From assembly GCF_012726235.1 (NCBI RefSeq), contig NZ_JAASAH010000021.1, positions 49,598 through 113,597 of the forward strand: a stretch of DNA of 64,000 nt, given 5' to 3'. Below are positions 8,505 to 16,374 of this stretch, piece by piece. The DNA is from Streptomyces sp. HNM0574 (GTDB lineage: Bacteria; Actinomycetota; Actinomycetes; Streptomycetales; Streptomycetaceae). Under the pieces are notes generated by a model. It saw only the letters and a program-made list of their open reading frames with translations, made no database searches and was not told where the DNA came from. How positions within the stretch are numbered: the stretch's first letter is position 1; each line of letters opens with the position of its first letter. A program made the translations under genes and the position numbers.

Positions 8505-8945
8505 CCCACTGTCGCCGGCTCCCGCAGCGATGAGGTCGCGGGCGATGCCGGGCGCGCAGGCGCTGGCCAGGGTGAAGCTGGGTCCGTGGGCCTTGAGTTG
8601 GATGGCGGCCTCGGCCGCGGACATGTGGGGCACGCTGCGCGGCAGTGCCCGCGGGGAGACCCGCGTGGCCTGCTGCTGTCCCAGGAGCGTGAACTTTTTG
8701 ACGTACGTCTCCGTACTGTTGCTGCCCACGCCGAGGATGACGCCGATGCGCCGTGCGTCGCAGGCGGTGACGGCGGCGCCCAGTGCCAGGTGACGAAGCG
8801 GTCCATGCGACGGGCGACGGCGGGGCCATGTGTCCGGTCGGGCGGGAAGTCCGGGACACGGCAGGAGATGTTGACGGGCAGGTCAACCCCAGGCCAGGCT
8901 GCGGCCGGCACACAGGGCCGACCAGGTGTCCTGGGGCATAGGAGT
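8505..8945 (-). pseudogene. Beta-ketoacyl synthase (ketosynthase) N-terminal fragment, frameshifted
   Basis: Minus-strand frames combine into a ketosynthase N-terminus: DTWSALCAGRSLAW (about 8945-8890), then LPVNISCRVPDFPPD...ARRMDRFV (about 8880-8790), then GAAVTACDARRIGVILGVGSNS...KKFTLLGQQQ (about 8775-8680), ending in GPSFTLASACAPG, the position of the active-site Cys. At least two frameshifts separate the pieces, and the sequence stops right after the Cys at about 8505. The His residues of the catalytic triad are absent. It is probably a relic of a polyketide or fatty-acid locus that included the neighbouring enoyl-CoA hydratase. Confidence 0.7.
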
Positions 8946-9064
8946 GGGGCGTTCCCTTCTGGCTGGAGGCGTCCGCTGCCGCGCGGAGTCGGTGGCCGTC
9001 CCCACGGGTGGCCGGTGTCCGTCGCGTGGCGGCAGGGCTGCGGGAGGGGCGAGGTGAGGCCGGG

Positions 9065-9817
9065 TCAGGACGGGGTGGCGGGCCGGGCTCCGGGGGGCCG
9101 GGCGAAGAGGCCGGTGCCCGACCTCCGGGTCTCCAGGAAGCCGGCGGCGAGGAGGTCCTCGTCGAACTCGGCGGGGCCGCTGCCGGTGCGGGTGTGGCTG
9201 CGCAGCTGCCGTTTCGCCGGCCCCACGGCACCGGCGTGGTGGCTCAGACAGCGGGCCGCCCACTGCTCCGCCAACTCCCCCGGATCGTCGGAGACTTCGT
9301 GGACGAGGCCGATCCGGGCGGCCTCGTCGGCGGTGACCCTCTCGCCGAGGAGGGCGATCCTGCGCAGGGCCGCGGGCCCCACCTCGTCGAGCAGGCGCGG
9401 CATGGCTCCGCCCCAGGAGAGGCCCATGCCGTGGGACAGTTCGGGCAGGGAGAAGGTGGCGTCAGGGTGAGCGATCCGCAGATCGCAGCCCGCGGCCAGG
9501 GCGACGCCCGCGCCGGTGGCCCGGCCGTGGACGACGGCGACGGTGACCGCGTCCGTGCCCAGGAGTGCCTGGTAGGCGCGACGGCCCGCCAGCAGGATGC
9601 CGCGGACGCCGGAGTCCTCCGCACGGCGCAGCTCCCCCAGGTCCACCCCGGCGCAGAAGCCGGGGCCGGAGCCGCTCAGCACGATGACCCGGGCGTCCAG
9701 CCCGTGCAGTGCCTCGGTCAGTTCGTCGAGGGTGCGCCGGTCCAGCACGTTGTGGAGCTGCGGCCGGTCGAGCCGCAGGTGCGCGATACCGCCGTCCACT
9801 TCGGTCGCCAGGGTCAT
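9065..9817 (-). CDS. Enoyl-CoA hydratase/isomerase family protein
   Basis: A 250-residue crotonase-fold protein. The substrate and oxyanion-hole regions are visible in HNVLDRRTLDEL, GSGPGFCAGVDL (residues about 55-67) and VHGRATGAGVALAAGCDLRIA (about 95-115), then LPELSHGMGLSWGGAMPRL. It likely hydrates or isomerises an acyl-CoA (or acyl-carrier-protein) thioester. The start ATG overlaps the stop of the upstream gene as ATGA (9814-9817), so the two are translationally coupled. Adjacency to the ketosynthase relic suggests a remnant acyl-modifying locus. Confidence 0.8.
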   Translation of the reverse strand: MTLATEVDGGIAHLRLDRPQLHNVLDRRTLDELTEALHGLDARVIVLSGSGPGFCAGVDLGELRRAEDSGVRGILLAGRRAYQALLGTDAVTVAVVHGRATGAGVALAAGCDLRIAHPDATFSLPELSHGMGLSWGGAMPRLLDEVGPAALRRIALLGERVTADEAARIGLVHEVSDDPGELAEQWAARCLSHHAGAVGPAKRQLRSHTRTGSGPAEFDEDLLAAGFLETRRSGTGLFARPPGARPATPS

Positions 9818-10416
9818 GCGCTCTCCTGTCGTGTGCTGTCCGTACCGGGTGCTCCGCAGGCGGCCAGGGGTGCCCGGGCGGTGGGCAGGGCGTCGACGGA
9901 GTGCGTCATGACGGTGCCGGTGCAGCGGATCGCACCGAACGCGTACGGCGCCCGGCGTGCGGGTTCCCGCAGGATCAGGCCGGCCTGCTGGAGCACGACG
10001 AAGGCCAGCCCTCCCTCGCCGACCGCCCCGAGCCGCATCTCCACGGCCGGACGCTCGGCGGCGTACCGGAGCGGCAGGTGGGCGAAGAAGGAGGCGGAGG
10101 TCTCGGTGCCGGCGCCGAGGAAGAACGCGATCCGACGGCTGAGTTCCTGCGGCCGTGCCGCGCGGTCCCGCAGCACGGGACTGCCGGCGCCGCTCTCGCG
10201 CGGGTACGTGTACAGCTCCGCTGCCGCCCGCGGCGGCGGGGCGGCGTCGTTGACGTCACCGAAGGCCCGCGTCCGGCGCGCCCCCACCACATACGGCCCG
10301 CACCGCCCCGGAGTCGCGTGGAGCCGATGGCGCTCCTCCGGGTGGAGGCGGTGCGGCCGGGCCATGGTGGACGGCTTCTCCGGCAGGCTCCGCGACGGAG
10401 CCGGCGTTCCGCTCAC
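9814..10416 (-). CDS. Unrecognised protein coupled to enoyl-CoA hydratase
   Basis: A 200-residue protein I do not recognise. It contains RRIAFFLGAGTETSASFFAHLPLRYAAERPAVEMRLGAVGEGGLAFVVLQ, a mixed alpha/beta region without a catalytic motif I can name. The start GTG at 10416 is preferred for its GGAGGAG seven bases upstream; ATG 10365 (preceded by GGAGAAG) is the alternative, because the region between is proline- and serine-rich. It overlaps the hydratase by four bases, so a shared pathway is likely. No signal peptide or clear transmembrane helix. Confidence 0.5.
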   Translation of the reverse strand: MSGTPAPSRSLPEKPSTMARPHRLHPEERHRLHATPGRCGPYVVGARRTRAFGDVNDAAPPPRAAAELYTYPRESGAGSPVLRDRAARPQELSRRIAFFLGAGTETSASFFAHLPLRYAAERPAVEMRLGAVGEGGLAFVVLQQAGLILREPARRAPYAFGAIRCTGTVMTHSVDALPTARAPLAACGAPGTDSTRQESA

Positions 10417-10619
10417 GTCCACTCCTCCGCGGCCCGCCGTGTCGGTAACGTCATGGGAACAAGCTGTCCTTCTGCTGCTACTGCATGATGTGCGCACCAC
10501 TGTGCGGCAACAGGGCGGCGCCTCCCGCCACTTCGGCCCTTTGGCCCTCCAACGAGCGAGACCTGACTTGGCTCGCCGCGGTGTGGTGGTGTAAGAGGCG
10601 CCCGCCCGCCCCGTGCGCC

Positions 10620-11288
10620 TCAGGACAGGGGGAGCGCGAGGCTGTCGGGGATGGCGGTGAAGGCTTCGTCGACGCGTTGGGCCAGGGCCTTGGCGCCGCC
10701 GTGGCCGCGGCGTTTGCCGGGGTTTCCGGGGACGCGGCCGGCGACCCAGTTCCGGGCGCCGCAGCGCCAGGCGCTGAGGGTGAACTCGCCGAGCAGGCGC
10801 AGCCGTACGTCCTCGCGGCTGTCGGTCTCCAGACGTTCCTCGAGGAGTTCGACGAGGCGTTGCTGGGCCTTCATCGAGGACACGATGCTGTGGTCGCGGA
10901 GCACCGGCGTACCCGCTGCGAGACGGCGTGTGCGCAGGAACCGGGTGTCCCAGTCGGCGGGCATGGAGCGGATGGCGCCGGTCAGGGAGGTGCGCAGGGC
11001 GTCGAGGGCGGGGCCCTGCCCGGTGTGCTGGGCGAAGCGGGCCGTGTAGGCCTCCCAGAGCTCGCCCTCGGCGGCCATCGCGACGTCTTCCTTGGTGCCG
11101 TAGTAGCGGAAGAAGGTGCTGCGTCCGATGTCCGCGTGGGCGGTGAGCTCTTCGAGCGTGACCCGGTCGAAGCCACGCTCGCTGAAGAGCGTCAACGCGG
11201 CGTCGGCGAGGGCGCGTCGGGTGCGCTGCTTCTTGCGTTCGCGCAGCGTCGGCGCGCCGTCCGAGGGGCTGGGGCTGTCGGTGACCAC
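10620..11288 (-). CDS. TetR-family transcriptional regulator
   Basis: A 222-residue regulator. The helix-turn-helix lies at about residues 16-62: RTRRALADAALTLFSERGFDRVTLEELTAHADIGRSTFFRYYGTKEDV. The C-terminal half is the ligand-binding domain. It diverges from the monooxygenase-MFS pair with a 119-bp gap that contains a perfect inverted repeat (11358-11372). I infer that it represses that pair and itself, and is released by a small toxic or signalling compound that the exporter removes. Confidence 0.88.
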   Translation of the reverse strand: MVTDSPSPSDGAPTLRERKKQRTRRALADAALTLFSERGFDRVTLEELTAHADIGRSTFFRYYGTKEDVAMAAEGELWEAYTARFAQHTGQGPALDALRTSLTGAIRSMPADWDTRFLRTRRLAAGTPVLRDHSIVSSMKAQQRLVELLEERLETDSREDVRLRLLGEFTLSAWRCGARNWVAGRVPGNPGKRRGHGGAKALAQRVDEAFTAIPDSLALPLS

Positions 11289-11357
11289 GGGGTCAGGGTA
11301 CCGATTCGGGACTCGGGACGTAATGGCACTGGAGCCAGATCGGCACTCGTGCCAGAC

Positions 11358-11372
11358 TGAGACTCGGTCTCA
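11358..11372. promoter_or_regulatory. Probable TetR operator TGAGAC-TCG-GTCTCA
   Basis: A perfect inverted repeat with a 3-bp centre, between the divergent TetR and monooxygenase genes. Its length and symmetry are typical of TetR-family operators. A second, shorter repeat, GGCAC-TC-GTGCC, lies just upstream at 11342-11353. Which of the two the regulator binds is inferred, not shown. Confidence 0.6.
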
Positions 11373-11407
11373 TTTTCTGCGTCTTCGCGAGCACGGGGAG
11401 TACCGCT

Positions 11408-12088
11408 GTGATCAGACACCTGAAGACCCCGCCCGACCCCAACCGCGGCGACGCGCGGACCGTGGTCATCACGGTGCGGCACGTGGGGGAGACACCGGCG
11501 CGGAGCGCCGTGGCCGACGCCGCGGTGGCGGCCAGGGCGCAACAGCCCTGGCCGGAGGGGCTGTTGAGCTGGTCCCTGTTCGCCGGCACGGACGGCCGGG
11601 CGCTGATGGCCTACGAGCAGTGGAGCGGCGACGGCGCACTGGACGCGGCCCTGGCCGCCGCACCGCCCTTCGTCCCCGGCATCCCGGGAACGGAGCCGTC
11701 CGCACCCGTCCGGTTCCGCCTGGAGCGCTCCCGGACGAGCGCGCCGCGGGTGTCCGGAACGGGATGCGTGGTCACCCCGGTGTTCGACGTCGACGGCCCC
11801 GAGCGGCAACGGCACTTCCTCGACGAGCTCTTCGCCATGACCGAGGACGTGCCCCCGATGCGCGGGGCGATCGCCGCCCACTTCCACCTCAGCGCCGACG
11901 GCACGCGGGTGTTCAACTACGCGGAATGGAGCGACGAACAGGCGCACGTCGAGGCGCTCGCCGCCGAGGACCCGCGCGGGGTCCGGCAGCGGGTCGGCGG
12001 GGAGATACCGGGTGTGCGGCCCTGCGGATACCGCCGCTGGTCCCTGCACACCTCGCTCGTCACGGCGGGCCACAACGATGCCCGTTGA
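11408..12088 (+). CDS. Tandem antibiotic-biosynthesis-monooxygenase-like (ABM) protein
   Basis: A 226-residue protein made of two ferredoxin-like ABM halves: ARTVVITVRHVGETPARSAVADA...GLLSWSLFAGTDGRALMAYEQWSG (about 17-80) and GCVVTPVFDVDGPERQRHFLDELF...GAIAAHFHLSADGTRVFNYAEWSD (about 118-180). ABM proteins include cofactor-free monooxygenases and heme oxygenases acting on quinone-like compounds. The start is GTG 11408 after GGGGAG. The downstream MFS gene begins 11 nt before this stop codon, so the two are coupled and probably protect against one compound. Confidence 0.7.
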   Translation: MIRHLKTPPDPNRGDARTVVITVRHVGETPARSAVADAAVAARAQQPWPEGLLSWSLFAGTDGRALMAYEQWSGDGALDAALAAAPPFVPGIPGTEPSAPVRFRLERSRTSAPRVSGTGCVVTPVFDVDGPERQRHFLDELFAMTEDVPPMRGAIAAHFHLSADGTRVFNYAEWSDEQAHVEALAAEDPRGVRQRVGGEIPGVRPCGYRRWSLHTSLVTAGHNDAR

Positions 12089-13466
12089 GGCCGAGGCCCG
12101 GGAAGACGTCCCGGCGGCGGGGAAGTCGTCACTGACGGTGCTGCTCCTGGCCTCGACGCTGGGCGTGATGGGCGGCGCCACCCTCGCCCCGGTGGTCGAG
12201 GTGATCCGGCAGGCACTCGACGTCGGAGGCACGGCCGTCGGCCTGGTGCTCACTGCGCACAGTCTGGCCATCGCCCTCGTCAGCCCCCTCGTCGGACGGG
12301 CCACCGACCGGTTCGGGCCCCGGCTGCCGCTGGCCCTCGGCCTCGTCGTGTACGGGCTGGGCGGCGGCGTCGGCATGGTCATCGACTCCTACCCGGTGCT
12401 GTTCGCCTCCCGCCTGGTGCTCGGTGCCGGGGCGGCCGCCGTGTTCACCTGCTCCACCGCCGCCCTGCTCGGCCTGTACCGCGGTGGGAAACGGGACCAG
12501 GTCATGGGGTGGCGCACCACGGCCACCACCGCGGGCGGCTTCCTCTACCCGCTGCTGGCCGGGGCACTCGGAAACCACTCCTGGCACGCCCCGTTCGCCA
12601 TCTACCTCGTGGGCCTGCCCCTCGGAGTCGCCACGCTGCTCGCCCTGCCGGGGGACACCCCGGCACAGACGGACGACCGGAACGCCAAGGGGCCCGGGGG
12701 AGGCGCCGTGCGGCTGCTCCGCGAACGTCCCCTCGTTCTCGGACTGTGCGGCCTGTGGGTGGCGACCACCGGACTGATGATGGTGCTGGCCCTCTCGCTG
12801 CCCCGGCGCCTGGACGAACTCGGCATCCACGACACCCTCGTCGTCGCCCTGTACAGCACCGTGCTGTCCTCGGGCGCGGCCGGCCTCGTCGGGCTCGCCT
12901 ACGCCAAGCTCACCGCCCGTCTCGATCACGCGCTGCTGATGCGGATCGCCGCCGGCTCCTGGACCGCGGCGCTGGTGGTGTTCGCCGCGGCCGAGCACTG
13001 GGCCGTGCTGACGCTGGTCCCCGTCCTCACCGGGATCGGCAGCGGCATCGCCATGCCGACGCTCACCGTCCTCGTCGACCGCGCGGTACCCGCCGAACAG
13101 CGGGGCACCGCCACCTCGTTGCAGGCCACCGCGCTCTTCGGCGGCCAGTTCGCCTCACCCCTGATCTTCGGCCCGCTGATCGACACCACCTCGACCTCCG
13201 CCGCCGCCCTGGCCGCCGCAGCCGGCACAGCGGGCATCCTCCTGGCCCTCTTCCGGCTCCGCGTCCCCCCCCCCGGCCGACAGCCCCTCGGCGGAACCCG
13301 CCGAGGCCGAGGGGGAGGCGACGGGTCAGGTCGGTGGCGAACGGGCGGGGGAACGCCGGGACGCCCGGTGAGCGAGGGCGGTGCTCCGCTGCGGCGTCAA
13401 CGGCCGCTGTTCCCCGTGCTGTTCGCCGCCGGCGGCCGCGGCTCCGCTGATAGTTTCCTGCGGTGA
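12078..13466 (+). CDS. MFS drug exporter
   Basis: About 462 residues with roughly 12 predicted hydrophobic helices, starting SLTVLLLASTLGVMGGATLAP. The loop 2-3 signature PLVGRATDRFGPRLPL is present, as is the antiporter-like motif LGAGAAAVFTCSTAALLGLY. ATG 12078 overlaps the monooxygenase stop. The last about 65 residues after FRLRVP are an unlikely Arg/Gly-rich tail. A run of about ten C bases at 13264-13274 sits exactly there, and losing one C would give an acidic tail ending at a TGA at 13369-13371. The tail may therefore be a sequencing or slippage artefact. Confidence 0.8.
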   Translation: MPVEAEAREDVPAAGKSSLTVLLLASTLGVMGGATLAPVVEVIRQALDVGGTAVGLVLTAHSLAIALVSPLVGRATDRFGPRLPLALGLVVYGLGGGVGMVIDSYPVLFASRLVLGAGAAAVFTCSTAALLGLYRGGKRDQVMGWRTTATTAGGFLYPLLAGALGNHSWHAPFAIYLVGLPLGVATLLALPGDTPAQTDDRNAKGPGGGAVRLLRERPLVLGLCGLWVATTGLMMVLALSLPRRLDELGIHDTLVVALYSTVLSSGAAGLVGLAYAKLTARLDHALLMRIAAGSWTAALVVFAAAEHWAVLTLVPVLTGIGSGIAMPTLTVLVDRAVPAEQRGTATSLQATALFGGQFASPLIFGPLIDTTSTSAAALAAAAGTAGILLALFRLRVPPPGRQPLGGTRRGRGGGDGSGRWRTGGGTPGRPVSEGGAPLRRQRPLFPVLFAAGGRGSADSFLR

Positions 13467-14104
13467 GCGAGCAACTGCCCAGCGGCGGCGTCGAGCTGTC
13501 ACCCGAGGAGATCGGAGCCCTCGACGCCAGGTGGTCGTCATGCTGGACCCCGGGTGAGGTCGCGCGGCGGCTGGCCGGGATCAGCGCGCCCTGGTACGTG
13601 GCCGCGGGCTGGGCGCTGGACCTGTTTCGCGGCACGCGGACGCGCGCGCACGGCGACATCGAGATCGCGGTTCCGGCCGCGAGCTTTCCCGAGGTCCGCC
13701 AACGCTTCCCCGGCTATGTCTTCGACGCCGTGGGCGGCGGCCGGATCTGGGCGGACGTCACCCCGGAGGTGCCGGCCGCCGTGCACCAGACCTGGCTCCG
13801 CGATCCGGCCACCGGAAACTACCTGCTCGACGTGTTCCGCGAACCGCACGAGGGCGACACCTGGATCTGCCGGCGCGACGAGAGCATCCGGCTTCCCTAC
13901 CGCGACATCGTCCACCGCACCCGGGACGGCATCCCGTACCTGGCGCCGGAACTGGTCCTGCTGTTCAAGGCCAAGCACACCCGCCGAAAGGATCAGACGG
14001 ACTTCGAGACGACCGTCCCGCGGCTGACCCCGGCCCAGCGCGGCACCCTGGCCGCGCTCCTCGCCCGCGTCCACCCGGGACACCCCTGGATCGCGGGCCT
14101 GTAG
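13463..14104 (+). CDS. Nucleotidyltransferase, aminoglycoside adenylyltransferase-like
   Basis: A 213-residue protein. It has WYVAAGWALDLFRGTRTRAHGDIEIAVP at about residues 45-75. In the minimal nucleotidyltransferase fold of ANT(2'')-like enzymes the GWAxD and H-x-D-x-D/E motifs bind the nucleotide and metals; here HGDIEIAV gives Asp and Glu. The tail LAPELVLLFKAKHTRRKDQTDFETTVPRL also fits that group. It may modify an aminoglycoside or another small hydroxylated compound, but resistance cannot be assumed. A -10-like GATAGT at 13449 sits 9 bases before GTG 13463, so it may be leaderless. Confidence 0.7.
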   Translation: MSEQLPSGGVELSPEEIGALDARWSSCWTPGEVARRLAGISAPWYVAAGWALDLFRGTRTRAHGDIEIAVPAASFPEVRQRFPGYVFDAVGGGRIWADVTPEVPAAVHQTWLRDPATGNYLLDVFREPHEGDTWICRRDESIRLPYRDIVHRTRDGIPYLAPELVLLFKAKHTRRKDQTDFETTVPRLTPAQRGTLAALLARVHPGHPWIAGL

Positions 14105-14121
14105 CGGGCAGTTGACCCGTG

Positions 14122-14412
14122 TCAGGGCGTGGCCCGGTGCCAGGGCGCGTCGGGCCGGGTGGGTCGCGCGTCGGCGGCCAACTGGAGTGCGTACGTGGGG
14201 TGTTCGGCGTCGGGGAGCGGGCCGAGGTAGTGGTGTCCGGTCATGTGGCACCAGGCGGGCAGGTCGAGCGGGGCGGCCGGGTCGGTGGCGATGACGTGGA
14301 CGACGGTGCCGGGCGCTGCGCCGTCGATCCTCTTGCGCAGCCGGAGGAGGAGGGTGACGCAGAGCAGGCCGGTGCCGTCGACGGTGAGGCCGGGCGCGGG
14401 CGACGCGGTCAC
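14122..14412 (-). CDS. TusA-family sulfurtransferase-like protein
   Basis: A 96-residue protein with TVDGTGLLCVTLLLRLRKRIDGAAPGTVVHVIATDPAAPLDLPAWCHMTGHHYLG. This is the TusA/SirA fold: a strand, a Cys followed by a helix, then the TDP-x-A strand. The canonical CPxP motif is altered, with Cys followed by Val-Thr, so sulfur transfer by the usual mechanism is uncertain. GTG 14412 overlaps the upstream methyltransferase stop as GTGA, indicating coupled translation and a possible joint role in sulfur or thiol modification. Confidence 0.7.
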   Translation of the reverse strand: MTASPAPGLTVDGTGLLCVTLLLRLRKRIDGAAPGTVVHVIATDPAAPLDLPAWCHMTGHHYLGPLPDAEHPTYALQLAADARPTRPDAPWHRATP

Positions 14413-15071
14413 CGGGGCAGGGTCTGGGTGACGCGCCACAGGCGGCGGGGCAGGTCGCCCTCTTCGAAGGCGTGGACCTCGTCGAGGTCCCAGCCGTCGG
14501 CGAGGGCGTCGACCAGGGCGCGGTCGAAGAAGTGGACGGCGAAGCCGCCGTGCTCCCAGATGCCGTCGCCGTGTCCGGTGCCGGCGCCGTGATGGGCGTC
14601 GCCGGTGTGCCGGACGGTGTAGACGAAGGTTCCGCCGGGCCGCAGCACGCGGCGGATCTCGGCGACCGTCGCGTGGATCTCCTTCGTGGACAGGGCCATG
14701 CACAGCAGCATGTGCGCGAAGACCGCGTCCACGGAGGTGTCGGGCAGGGGCAGCGAGTCGCGTACGTCGTGGACCGCGGTGGTGACCTCTCCGGCCACAC
14801 CCTGGGCGTGGGCGGCGTCGCGCAGTTGCTCCAGGCCGGTGGGGCTGAAGTCGTCGGCCTGGACGGTGAAGCCCTCGCGGGCGAAGTACAGCGCGTCGCG
14901 CCCGTGCCCGGCCCCGAGCTCCAGCACTTTCCGGGCCCCGGCCGCACGGAACGCCGCGGCCGCGTGGACGGCGGGAGCGGAGGGCCGCTCGCCGTACATG
15001 CCCGGGTTGGCGGCGTACGTCCGCTGCCAGTGCCGCCGCTGAGCCTCGGCCAGCTCCTGCTCGTCCGTCAC
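14409..15071 (-). CDS. Class I SAM-dependent methyltransferase
   Basis: A 220-residue protein. The SAM-binding motif I VLELGAGHGRDALYFAREGFTV is followed by the acidic ADDFSPTGLEQL (motif II), then DTSVDAVFAHMLLCM and VLRPGGTFVYTVRH (motifs IV-V). GTG 15071 is chosen because conserved sequence begins there and GAAGGCGAGG precedes it; the frame continues upstream into an unlikely Pro/His-rich leader. It is coupled to the TusA-like gene. The methyl acceptor is unknown; this compact family often acts on small molecules, including tellurite or thiols. Confidence 0.82.
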   Translation of the reverse strand: MTDEQELAEAQRRHWQRTYAANPGMYGERPSAPAVHAAAAFRAAGARKVLELGAGHGRDALYFAREGFTVQADDFSPTGLEQLRDAAHAQGVAGEVTTAVHDVRDSLPLPDTSVDAVFAHMLLCMALSTKEIHATVAEIRRVLRPGGTFVYTVRHTGDAHHGAGTGHGDGIWEHGGFAVHFFDRALVDALADGWDLDEVHAFEEGDLPRRLWRVTQTLPR

Positions 15072-15151
15072 GGTCCTCGCCTTCCGGTGCGTCTCCGGCA
15101 CAGCGTATGGGGGCGCGGCAGTGCCGTGGTGCGCGGGGCGCGGATACACGA

Positions 15152-15180
15152 TTCTCTGAATTCAGCATCTCATGTACAGT
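15152..15180 (+). promoter_or_regulatory. Promoter/operator of the CmtR-like gene
   Basis: A perfect 10-bp palindrome CTGAATTCAG (15156-15165) lies between a weak -35 (TTCTCT, 15152) and a -10-like TACAGT (15175-15180). The start GTG is only 8 bases beyond the -10, which fits a leaderless transcript. The palindrome is the likely regulator-binding site. Confidence 0.5.
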
Positions 15181-15187
15181 CACCGGG

Positions 15188-15523
15188 GTGCTGACTGCTG
15201 CCCCCGACATCGAGGTGCTGGCCCGGTTCGGCCGCGCGCTCGCCGACCCGATCCGCTGCCGCATCCTGCTCGCCCTCCGTGAAGCCCCCTCCTATCCCGC
15301 GGACCTCGCCGAGGCTCTCGGCGTCTCCCGTACCCGGCTGTCGAACCACCTGGCGTGCCTGCGGGACTGCGGCCTGGTCGTGACGGTTCCCGACGGCCGG
15401 CGCACCCGCTACGAACTCGCCGACGAACGCCTCGGCCACGCGCTGGACGACCTGCGTACCGCCGTGGTCGCCGTCGAGACCGACCGCACCTGCCCGGACG
15501 CCGAGACGAAGGGCTGCTGCTGA
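15188..15523 (+). CDS. cmtR: ArsR/SmtB-family Cd(II)/Pb(II) sensor, CmtR-like
   Basis: A 111-residue winged-helix repressor closely resembling mycobacterial CmtR (FGRALADPIRCRILLALREAPSYPADLAEALGVSRTRLSNHLACLRDCGLVV). Starting from GTG 15188, the three metal-ligand cysteines of CmtR fall at Cys57, Cys61 and Cys102, the same numbers as in CmtR, which supports both function and start. A further pair, CysCys, lies at the C-terminus. The CmtR family releases DNA when it binds cadmium or lead. The exporter gene starts 2 nt after the stop, so the regulator very probably controls an operon with it. Confidence 0.85.
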   Translation: MLTAAPDIEVLARFGRALADPIRCRILLALREAPSYPADLAEALGVSRTRLSNHLACLRDCGLVVTVPDGRRTRYELADERLGHALDDLRTAVVAVETDRTCPDAETKGCC

Positions 15524-15525
15524 CG

Positions 15526-16242
15526 ATGACCGCCGAGACGCCGCTGTCCCCCGGGCCTTCCCCGGCCCGCCGTGACGCGCTCACGCGCCGCATACGCCTG
15601 CTGGTCGCGGCGACGATCGTCTACAACGTGATCGAGGCGATCGTCGCCCTCGCGGCGGGCAGCATCGCCTCCTCCACCGCCCTGATCGGCTTCGGCCTCG
15701 ACTCGGTCATCGAGGTCTCCTCCGCCGCCGCGGTCGCCTGGCAGTTCTCCGCCGGTGAGCACGCCGTCCGCGAAGCGCGCGAACAACGCGCCCTGCGGAT
15801 CATCGCCCTCTCCTTCTTCGCCCTGGCCGCCTACGTCGCCTGTGACGCCGTCCGTGCGCTCACCGGCACCGGCGAGGCGGAACGGTCGGTTCCCGGCATC
15901 GCCCTCGCCGCCCTGTCGCTGGCGATCATGCCGTTCCTGTCCGCCGCGCAGCGCGGGGCCGGGCGCGAACTCGGCTCCGCCTCCGCGGTCGCGGACTCCC
16001 GGCAGACGCTCCTGTGCACGTACCTGTCTGCCGTCCTCCTGCTCGGACTTCTGCTCAACGCCACCCTCGGCTGGTCCTGGGCCGACCCCGTCGCAGCCCT
16101 CGTCATCGCCGCCGTCGCCGTCAAGGAAGGCCGAGATGCCTGGCGGGGCAAAGGCTGCTGCGCACCCCCGGCCGCCGCGGCCGTCCCGCCCGCCGGTACC
16201 GAGCCGGACGGGTGCGGCTGCGGCCCGGGCTGTCGCTGCTGA
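15526..16242 (+). CDS. Cation diffusion facilitator (CDF) metal exporter with Cys-rich tail
   Basis: A 238-residue membrane protein with about six hydrophobic helices. VYNVIEAIVALAAGSIASSTALIGFGLDSVIEVSSA matches helix 2 of CDF transporters, and SASAVADSRQTLLCTYLSAVLL matches helix 5 with its metal-site Asp. The C-terminal cytoplasmic part is short and cysteine-rich (KGCCAPP, then DGCGCGPGCRC), suggesting metal capture. It is likely to export Cd, Pb or Zn under control of the preceding CmtR-like sensor, from which it is separated by 2 nt. Substrate specificity is inferred from that neighbour. Confidence 0.82.
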   Translation: MTAETPLSPGPSPARRDALTRRIRLLVAATIVYNVIEAIVALAAGSIASSTALIGFGLDSVIEVSSAAAVAWQFSAGEHAVREAREQRALRIIALSFFALAAYVACDAVRALTGTGEAERSVPGIALAALSLAIMPFLSAAQRGAGRELGSASAVADSRQTLLCTYLSAVLLLGLLLNATLGWSWADPVAALVIAAVAVKEGRDAWRGKGCCAPPAAAAVPPAGTEPDGCGCGPGCRC

Positions 16243-16374
16243 GGCGCCGTACCGGTACGACGCACACCAAGTGGCCGGAAGACCAGCCGCATTGCACCCG
16301 CCTTCGAGGGAAATCCGCTTGCGACGGCCTGCGCATCCCCGGTACCCAGGCACCGGACGACAAGGAGCCGCAGC

